Assembly (NCBI GenBank): GCA_016126025.1
Contig: JAEFDA010000069.1
Location: 1-25,904 of the forward strand
Direction of reading: 5' to 3'
DNA from: Nitrososphaerota archaeon
GTDB taxonomy: Archaea > Thermoproteota > Nitrososphaeria > Nitrososphaerales > Nitrosopumilaceae
Length of the DNA: 25,904 bases
The translations under genes were made by a program, and so were the position numbers. Positions 20,533 through 25,904 of the stretch are shown here, in pieces; the first letter of the stretch is position 1, and every line of letters starts with the position of its first letter. Under the pieces are notes generated by a model, which saw nothing but the letters and a program-made list of their open reading frames with translations, was not told the origin of the DNA and did no database searches.

Positions 20533-21405
20533 TTATGTCGCAGATTTTTGGACAAGGCCTGGCCGGCCCATAACAGCCGAGGCCACCCGCACGGCGTCCC
20601 GGCTCTCTGCCACGTTGTGGGTGCGGATGATGTCGGCGCCCCCCGCCACGGCCAGCGCCTCGGCGGCCAAAGATCCAAACATCCTGCCGCCCGGCTCCCT
20701 GCCGTCCAGCATGCGTCCTATGAATGACTTGTTGGATGCCGAGACCAGCACGGGCAGGCCCCCGCCCACCTCCCTCAGTCTCCCCAGAATGGCGGCATCC
20801 CGGCGTGCCCAGTCGCCCCGTATCCTGGTGTGCAGACCCTCCCGTCCCCCGTCCCTGAAGAAGCCTATGGCCGGGTCCACCGCCAGCTTGTCCGGATCCG
20901 CCCCGTACTCCAGGGCCCTCCGCACCGCCCCGGACAATATGGCGGCGGTGTCGGCCGCGTCGCCTGTGCGCGTGCCCGGATCGTGGGCGCACAGCACCAC
21001 CGACGGATCATACTTGGATATCACTGACCGCATGTCCGGATCATACATCAGGCCGGTCACATCATTCAGTATGGATGCTCCCGCGTCCATGGCCGCCGCG
21101 GCCACTCCGCTGCGGCACGTGTCCACCGAGACCGGCAGCCCGCATGACTCCGCGACGGCATTCACGCCGGACACCACCCTCTCCCTCTCAATGTCCTCGG
21201 AGACCCAGGTGTCCAGGTATGGCGCAGTAGACATCCCCCCCACGTCGATGTAGTCGGCGCCATTCTCAGCCATGCGGGCGGCCGCGCCGGCCACCATATC
21301 GCGCGATATACTCACCGACGATTTGTGGAACGACTCGGGGCTGGTATTGATTATCCCCATTATGCGCACCGGGCAGCCAGGCCCCGCCGCCAATCCGCCA
21401 ATCAT
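20533..21405 (-). CDS. folP: Dihydropteroate synthase-like protein
   Basis: The 290-residue TIM-barrel enzyme condenses 6-hydroxymethyl-dihydropterin pyrophosphate with p-aminobenzoate. DHPS landmarks in order are R-I-M-G-I-I-N-T-S-P-E-S-F (family: M-G-I-x-N-x-T-P-D-S-F), D-V-G-G-M-S-T, S-V-D-T-C-R, I-L-N-D-V-T-G, D-P-A-I-G-F-F, S-A-S-N-K-S-F-I-G (family: S-R-K-S-F) and I-I-R-T-H-N-V (family: R-V-H-D-V). Several positions depart from bacterial consensus, notably S-P-E-S-F and T-H-N-V, so the acceptor may differ from p-aminobenzoate. The start is ATG 21405, with CTATTATG about 25 nt upstream. It is divergent from mptE, 31 bp away. Confidence 0.85.
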   Translation of the reverse strand: MIGGLAAGPGCPVRIMGIINTSPESFHKSSVSISRDMVAGAAARMAENGADYIDVGGMSTAPYLDTWVSEDIERERVVSGVNAVAESCGLPVSVDTCRSGVAAAAMDAGASILNDVTGLMYDPDMRSVISKYDPSVVLCAHDPGTRTGDAADTAAILSGAVRRALEYGADPDKLAVDPAIGFFRDGGREGLHTRIRGDWARRDAAILGRLREVGGGLPVLVSASNKSFIGRMLDGREPGGRMFGSLAAEALAVAGGADIIRTHNVAESRDAVRVASAVMGRPGLVQKSAT

Positions 21406-21407
21406 AC

Positions 21408-21415
21408 ATTTTAAC
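21408..21415 (+). promoter_or_regulatory. TATA-like box of mptE
   Basis: ATTTTAAC on the plus strand, with flanking C-A upstream, is centred about 26 nt before GTG 21437. A second box for folP lies at 21427-21434 on the other strand, so the two promoters interleave. Confidence 0.5.
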
Positions 21416-21426
21416 GGCGACGGTAC

Positions 21427-21434
21427 CATAATAG
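21427..21434 (-). promoter_or_regulatory. TATA-like box of folP
   Basis: CTATTATG on the minus strand is centred about 25 nt before ATG 21405. It lies within the first bases upstream of the mptE start. Confidence 0.4.
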
Positions 21435-21436
21435 TC

Positions 21437-22828
21437 GTGTTACCCGGATGGGACAGGCAGTACAGGAGAATAGCCACCGAGTTCGGATACAGCCCCCAGG
21501 AGGACTCCCGCGCCGCCGCCCTGCTGGATAAGATGCTTACGGGCCCGCCAGACACCGGGCGCCTCCGGGATATAATATCCGGACGTACCGTAGTCTGCGC
21601 CGGGGCCGGAGCATCTCTTCTGGAATCCCTCCCACACATAGGGCGCTCGTCGGCGTCATGTATCGTGGCCGACTCGGCGCTGCCGCCGCTCCTCAAATAT
21701 GGCATACTCCCCGACATAGTGGTCACAGACCTGGACGGGGACGCCGAATCCCTGATGGCGGCCGCCGGCCGGGGATCCATTATAGTGGTGCACGCCCACG
21801 GCGACAATGCGGACCGCCTGCATATGGCGCGGAGGCTGCCCGGCTGCATCGGAACGGCACAGACGCCGCCCACCGGGCACGTGCAGAACTACGGCGGCTT
21901 CACCGACGGGGACCGGGCTGCCTTTTTGGCGAGCCGGTTCGGGGCCCGGCGCATCATACTTTGTGGCATGGACCTGGGCGGACCGGTCACCGCCTGGTCC
22001 AACAGCACGCCCGAGAAGCCCCGCAAGCTCCGAGCCGCCGCCCGGCTGCTGGAGTGGATGGCCGGGTTTACATCCTCGTCGCTCTACACCGTGTCGTACC
22101 CGCTCCGGGGCTTTCAGGTCATATCCCCGGACCGAATCGTCCTGCTGGCCGGCGAGCAGCAATCCCATAAAAATAATAATCGTCCCCCGCCGCCACAGAC
22201 AGTGAAACTCAGCGCCGAGCAGATCCGGGGCATCGCCGCCCTCCGCGAGAAGCTGCACGGGCGCGTCATACAGCTGCACGAGGAGCTGGAGGAGACCAAC
22301 CTGAACATAGCCGCCTTGGATGCGGCGCTGACGCGGTCCAGCTTTACAAAGGCCTCCGAGTACACCCCTCAGGACGAGGAGGAGTCCGAAGAGCCACCCG
22401 CCCCCCAGGCCGACATACTACACGAGGCGGCCGCGCCGCCCGAAACCGCGGCTCCGTCCCGTGAGGCCGAGCCCCCCGCCCCCCAGCCCATCACCGCCAC
22501 AAAAGGGGACGCCACCATTGGTACCATCCGCACGTACCCCGACCGGATAGTCGTGAAGATGGAGGAGGGCGTCTCCATACCCACGGACACCTCCCCATTC
22601 CGGACGTTCTTTCTGGACCGCGTGCTGGGCGAGATGGAAAAGAAGGACGCCGCCGAGGTGGACGCCGGCCTACTTCCGGCCGGCTCGGCCCTGTCGTTTG
22701 AGATAGACGACCCCGGCGGGCGCATCAGGGGGATGACAATAACCAACTACCGCACCGACGAGAGGGCGCGGGAGATAGACAGCACGGTCAGGTGGGTCCT
22801 GAACAGGATGCTGGAGAATGCCCGCTGA
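21437..22828 (+). CDS. mptE: MptE-like 6-hydroxymethyl-dihydropterin pyrophosphokinase fused to a coiled-coil protein
   Basis: From GTG 21437 the protein has 463 residues. Residues about 50-240 are the DUF115/MptE fold: V-C-A-G-A-G-A-S-L (55-61), I-V-A-D-S-A-L, I-V-V-T-D-L-D-G-D, H-A-H-G-D-N, G-G-F-T-D-G-D-R-A, and I-I-L-C-G-M-D-L-G-G. MptE makes 6-hydroxymethyl-dihydropterin pyrophosphate from ATP. Family members are about 230 residues; here a second part follows: a coiled coil at 255-305, a Pro/Ala/Glu-rich linker at 306-352, and a separate alpha/beta domain at 355-463. The joint is AT-rich and looks like a former promoter before an in-frame GTG 22202. It is divergent from folP, the next pathway step, and overlaps guaA by 11 bp. 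Confidence 0.83.
   Translation: MLPGWDRQYRRIATEFGYSPQEDSRAAALLDKMLTGPPDTGRLRDIISGRTVVCAGAGASLLESLPHIGRSSASCIVADSALPPLLKYGILPDIVVTDLDGDAESLMAAAGRGSIIVVHAHGDNADRLHMARRLPGCIGTAQTPPTGHVQNYGGFTDGDRAAFLASRFGARRIILCGMDLGGPVTAWSNSTPEKPRKLRAAARLLEWMAGFTSSSLYTVSYPLRGFQVISPDRIVLLAGEQQSHKNNNRPPPPQTVKLSAEQIRGIAALREKLHGRVIQLHEELEETNLNIAALDAALTRSSFTKASEYTPQDEEESEEPPAPQADILHEAAAPPETAAPSREAEPPAPQPITATKGDATIGTIRTYPDRIVVKMEEGVSIPTDTSPFRTFFLDRVLGEMEKKDAAEVDAGLLPAGSALSFEIDDPGGRIRGMTITNYRTDERAREIDSTVRWVLNRMLENAR
22167..22180 (+). promoter_or_regulatory. Possible internal promoter inside mptE
   Basis: ATAAAAATAATAAT is an isolated AT-rich block within a GC-rich gene. It is centred about 28 nt before an in-frame GTG at 22202 that opens the coiled-coil part. 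Confidence 0.4.
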
Positions 22829-24353
22829 GACGGCCGACCGCATAGTGGTGCTGGACTTTGGTTCGCAGTACAGCCACCTGATATGCCGGCGCATCCGGGA
22901 CTTTTCGGTGCGGGCCGAGCTGCTCCCGTTCGATGCGCCCGCCGCCGAGGTACGGTCCGACGGCACCCGGGGGATAATACTGTCCGGGGGGCCGGCCAGC
23001 ACGTACGAGGAGGGCGCCCCCATGCCGCAGCAGGGCATACTGGAGTCCGGGCTTCCCGTTCTGGGCATATGCTACGGCCACCAGGTGATAGTCACCAAGT
23101 ATGGCGGGCGCGTCCGGCGCGTCTCCCGGGAGTATGGCCCCTCCACCCTGACCATAGACGACGGGTCGGGTCTGCTGGCCGGCATAGGCCCGTCCACCCG
23201 GGCCTGGATGAGCCACGGCGACGAGGCCGAGGAGATACCCGAGTCGTTCCATGTCATAGGCCACACGGAGGGGGCCGCGGCGGCGGCCATATCCGACGGG
23301 GCCGGCCGCATATTCGGAATACAATTCCATCCGGAGGTGGCCCACACGCCCCGGGGGACCGACATCCTGCGGAACTTTGCGGTGGATATATGCGGCGCCC
23401 GGCAGGAGTGGACGATGGAGGCGTTCGTGGAGAGGTCGGTGCGGCGGCTCTCGGAGATTCCCGGCCGCATACTGTGCGGCGTCAGCGGGGGGATAGACTC
23501 GAGCGTGGCCGCCGCCCTGCTGCACCGGGCCGCGGGCGACCGGCTCCAGTGTATATTCGTGGACAACGGCCTGCTGCGGCACCAGGAGGCCTCCCAGGTC
23601 GCCGACATGTTCTCGGGGCTGGGCGTCAACTTTGATGCGGTGGATGCCTCCGCATCGTTTCTGGCGGCGCTGGAGGGCGTGGACGACCCCGAGGCAAAGC
23701 GCAAGATAATAGGCGAGGAGTTCGTGCGCGCCTTCACCAGATACTCCCAGGAGAAGGGCCCGTTCAGGTGGCTGGCCCAGGGCACCCTGTACCCGGATGT
23801 CATAGAGAGCGGCGTCTCAGGCGGGCCGGCGGCGGTGATAAAGTCGCACCACAACGTGGGCGGGCTACCCGACTGGCTGGGGCTGGAGGTCTTGGAGCCG
23901 CTGCGGGACCTCTACAAGGACGAGGTCCGAAATGTGGGGCGCATACTGGGGCTCCCCGAGCGGTTCCTGTCGAGGCACCCGTTCCCCGGGCCGGGGCTGG
24001 GCGTGCGCGTAATGGGCGAGGTGACCCCCGAGAAGCTCCGCATATGCCGGGAGGCCAGCCACATAGTGGAGGAGGAGCTGGACCGGGCCGGCCTGTACGA
24101 CTCGGTGTGGCAGGCGTACGCGGCGGTAGGCGACGACCGGGCCGTGGGGGTGGTGGGCGACTTCCGCCTGTACGGGTACGTGGTCATGATCCGGGTGGTC
24201 GAGTCGGTGGATGCCATGACGGCGGACTGGGCCAGGCTGGACCACTCCCTGCTGGGTGTGATGAGCAGCCGCATCACCAACGAGGTGGAAGGTGTGGCCT
24301 GGGTCACCTATGCGATATCCAGCAAGCCGCCGGCCACCATCGAGCCGCAGTAG
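22818..24353 (+). CDS. guaA: GMP synthase (glutamine-hydrolysing), fused GATase and ATP-PPase
   Basis: The 511-residue enzyme converts XMP to GMP using glutamine and ATP. The N-terminal class I glutaminase has nucleophile C85 in G-I-C-Y-G-H-Q with H171 and E173 in G-I-Q-F-H-P-E. The PP-loop V-S-G-G-I-D-S-S is at 222-229. The dimerisation domain carries H-P-F-P-G-P-G-L-G-V-R and ends S-K-P-P-A-T-I-E. Many archaea encode the glutaminase and synthetase on two genes, so the fused form is notable for an archaeon. It starts at ATG 22818, 11 bp before the end of mptE, so the two are probably translated together, linking GTP supply to pterin synthesis. Confidence 0.96.
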   Translation: MPAETADRIVVLDFGSQYSHLICRRIRDFSVRAELLPFDAPAAEVRSDGTRGIILSGGPASTYEEGAPMPQQGILESGLPVLGICYGHQVIVTKYGGRVRRVSREYGPSTLTIDDGSGLLAGIGPSTRAWMSHGDEAEEIPESFHVIGHTEGAAAAAISDGAGRIFGIQFHPEVAHTPRGTDILRNFAVDICGARQEWTMEAFVERSVRRLSEIPGRILCGVSGGIDSSVAAALLHRAAGDRLQCIFVDNGLLRHQEASQVADMFSGLGVNFDAVDASASFLAALEGVDDPEAKRKIIGEEFVRAFTRYSQEKGPFRWLAQGTLYPDVIESGVSGGPAAVIKSHHNVGGLPDWLGLEVLEPLRDLYKDEVRNVGRILGLPERFLSRHPFPGPGLGVRVMGEVTPEKLRICREASHIVEEELDRAGLYDSVWQAYAAVGDDRAVGVVGDFRLYGYVVMIRVVESVDAMTADWARLDHSLLGVMSSRITNEVEGVAWVTYAISSKPPATIEPQ

Positions 24354-24582
24354 TGTGTCATCCAGATCCGCATTAGCCGACGGTGCGGCGGGCGCCGGCC
24401 CTCGCGCCAAGATGAGGAGCTGTCATATCTCTACGGGGTGTGCATTTTGTGCGATTTATCCGCAATGGTCACTCAAATGTTTGGTATCGTGGCCTGACGG
24501 GGCCCGCCGTGGACCATATGGAGCCGCGCTGATGCGCGGAGACGGGGTTTGGGAGCGGACAGATATTTTTGGTGCGATTTTG
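24354..24582. other. Intergenic region between convergent guaA and M20 peptidase
   Basis: This 229-nt stretch has no supported gene. It contains a hairpin at 24524-24539 and two copies of GTGCGATTT near 24449 and 24572. No RNA gene is recognised. Confidence 0.4.
24524..24539 (-). terminator. Hairpin downstream of the M20 peptidase
   Basis: A perfect 6-bp stem CCGCGC/GCGCGG with a TGAT tetraloop (ATCA on the minus strand) lies about 44 nt after the peptidase stop codon. There is no adjacent T-run. Confidence 0.35.
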
Positions 24583-25902
24583 TCACGCTTGGAGTTTGGG
24601 GGCGGCACGACCGGCTCCAAAATTCCACATTATGTGGCAGATGCACCTGGCCGCATTCCTGAGCAGGTCAACTCTGGCAAACTCGTTGGGGGCGTGTATG
24701 CGCGAAAAGACGTGCGTGCTCCCCACAGCGACGCACGGGCCCCCCAAATATTCCATAAACTGGGACATGGGACCCGTCCCGGCGCTTGATATGTTCAGGC
24801 TGTGTCCTCCAAATACCGCGTCGGCGGCGGCCTTGACGTCGGCCACAAATGGGTCCGTCGGATCTGTCCTGGCAGCCGCCTCCACGTGGAATATACTCAC
24901 CCCGATGTCGCCGAACCCCCCATCGCGCAGGTGACTCCTCAGCCGTTCCGCCTGCTTTTTGGGATCCATATTCGGGACCAGCCTGAAATCCAGCTTTGCG
25001 GTGGCGCTCGCCGGAAGTATGGTCTTTGTTCCCTCTCCGGCATATCCGGAGGAGAATCCCGCAATGTTGCAGGTGGCGCCGGCCGCCAGCGCCTTTTTTG
25101 CCTCCAGTCCTGTCTTGTCCCCTACAAAAGACATGATGTTGTACTCCCTCTTGAAGGAGTCCTCGTCAAAGATTTCCTTGTCCAGCAGTCTGAGATCCGC
25201 ATCAGACAGGGGAGTGACCTCCTTGTACCAGTCTTTTATGAGAATCGCCCCGTCCGCAGATCGCATCGATGAGATCGCCTCCACCAGACGCCATGCCGGG
25301 TTTTCTATCAGCACGGCTAGACTGGAGTGCGCATCGTGGGCTGGGCCAGACGCGCGGAGCTCCGCAAACAGCAGTCCCTTCATGCCCAGACTTATGACTG
25401 GCATGTCAGAAGCGTCCACGTATCCGAACTCCCAGATGACGCCGTCGCACGAGAACTTTTTCTGATATTTGGCCAGGTATGCATCTATGTGCTCGCTTCC
25501 GGTCTCCTCCTCTCCCTCCACCACGAACTTTACGTTGCACGGCACGTCACCGGTCTCCTCCAGGCATGCCTTGACGGCCCACACCCGGGTGACCAACTCG
25601 CCCTTGTCGTCGGTGGCCCCGCGTCCAAACACGAAGCCGTCCTTTATGGTTCCCGCAAACGGCGGATCATCCCATAGACTGGCGTCTCCGGCGGGCTGCA
25701 CGTCGTAGTGGTTGTAGAACAATATGGTCTTTTCGGGATTAGCCTTCGAGCACACCTCGCCGTACACTACCGGCGCCGTCCCGCCGCCGAGCCGGAGGAT
25801 CTCCGCGGGTATGCCGCATCTTTCCAGCATGCCGCGGACCAGACGGGCGCACTCCTCTATTCCCTCGCCCGTTGCCGAGACGCTGGGCTGCCTGACAAGC
25901 TC
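24583..25902 (-). CDS. M20-family metallopeptidase, N-terminus outside window
   Basis: The frame runs from beyond the right edge to TGA 24583-24585, giving at least 439 residues. Motifs of the M20 dizinc peptidase/dipeptidase group are present: N-H-Y-D-V-Q-P-A-G (zinc His), G-R-G-A-T-D-D-K-G (bridging Asp), E-G-E-E-E-T-G-S-E-H (catalytic and zinc Glu), and H-A-P-N-E-F at the C-terminal end (zinc His). A dimerisation (lid) domain lies in the middle. It most resembles the CNDP/dipeptidase-like branch and would hydrolyse dipeptides or N-acyl amino acids. The first in-window Met (25830) is not the start, because protein-like sequence continues upstream to the edge. Confidence 0.88.
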   Translation of the reverse strand, partial: ELVRQPSVSATGEGIEECARLVRGMLERCGIPAEILRLGGGTAPVVYGEVCSKANPEKTILFYNHYDVQPAGDASLWDDPPFAGTIKDGFVFGRGATDDKGELVTRVWAVKACLEETGDVPCNVKFVVEGEEETGSEHIDAYLAKYQKKFSCDGVIWEFGYVDASDMPVISLGMKGLLFAELRASGPAHDAHSSLAVLIENPAWRLVEAISSMRSADGAILIKDWYKEVTPLSDADLRLLDKEIFDEDSFKREYNIMSFVGDKTGLEAKKALAAGATCNIAGFSSGYAGEGTKTILPASATAKLDFRLVPNMDPKKQAERLRSHLRDGGFGDIGVSIFHVEAAARTDPTDPFVADVKAAADAVFGGHSLNISSAGTGPMSQFMEYLGGPCVAVGSTHVFSRIHAPNEFARVDLLRNAARCICHIMWNFGAGRAAPKLQA

Positions 25903-25904
25903 CT

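Noticed and set aside
1..25904. CRISPR arrays, rRNA genes, long tandem repeats
   Set aside because: No regularly spaced direct repeats or rRNA-like conserved blocks were seen on reading the window; small RNA genes cannot be fully excluded without a covariance-model search.

Overview
The window looks like chromosomal DNA from a GC-rich ammonia-oxidiser-type archaeon (Nitrososphaerota/Thaumarchaeota, most like a Cenarchaeum-type genome). I base this on an archaeal TATA-binding protein gene, archaeal ValRS and archaeal-type 6-hydroxymethylpterin pyrophosphokinase (MptE-like). A TATA-like box also sits about 24-30 nt upstream of most start codons (ATG, GTG or TTG), which is the arrangement of leaderless archaeal transcripts. 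The species is inferred from style and not proven.

Region 1-2746 is a scar zone. It holds the C-terminal end of an IS1595/ISXO2-like transposase, a membrane-protein pseudogene with two frame changes, the end of a DDE integrase-type transposase, and an AT-richer cassette of a small unknown protein coupled to a 2OG-Fe(II) oxygenase. A 578-nt stretch without a convincing gene follows. Region 2747-9127 is housekeeping: a minus-strand set phhB (pterin carbinolamine dehydratase), a 6-pyruvoyl-tetrahydropterin-synthase-like protein and valS; a divergent asparagine-synthase-like gene; purB; and the TATA-binding protein gene.

Region 9162-12407 carries a membrane-anchored protein, a P-II protein, a probable 26-aa membrane peptide, a stand-alone Lrp/AsnC ligand-binding domain, a second broken IS1595 transposase, and an ASCH-domain gene preceded by a short upstream ORF. 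Region 12438-18735 carries an AAA_14/DUF4143 ATPase with an altered Walker B, a MoxR-type AAA ATPase coupled to a VWA protein, and a lipoprotein with two tandem type-1 periplasmic-binding domains. Region 19047-20316 is an unrecognised two-gene operon with a palindrome upstream.

Region 20533-25902 carries folP and mptE, divergent and close together, then guaA overlapping mptE, then an M20 peptidase that runs off the right edge. Pterin genes recur in two places (phhB and PTPS; folP and mptE). The folP/mptE pair would carry out the two consecutive steps that activate hydroxymethyl-dihydropterin and join it to p-aminobenzoate. purB and guaA belong to purine synthesis, whose product GTP is the pterin precursor.

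The best candidates for something new are the 2OG oxygenase cassette, the two-gene operon at 19047-20316, the apparent fusion inside mptE that retains what looks like an internal promoter, and the short ORF coupled to the ASCH gene. I saw no rRNA, tRNA or CRISPR array by eye.
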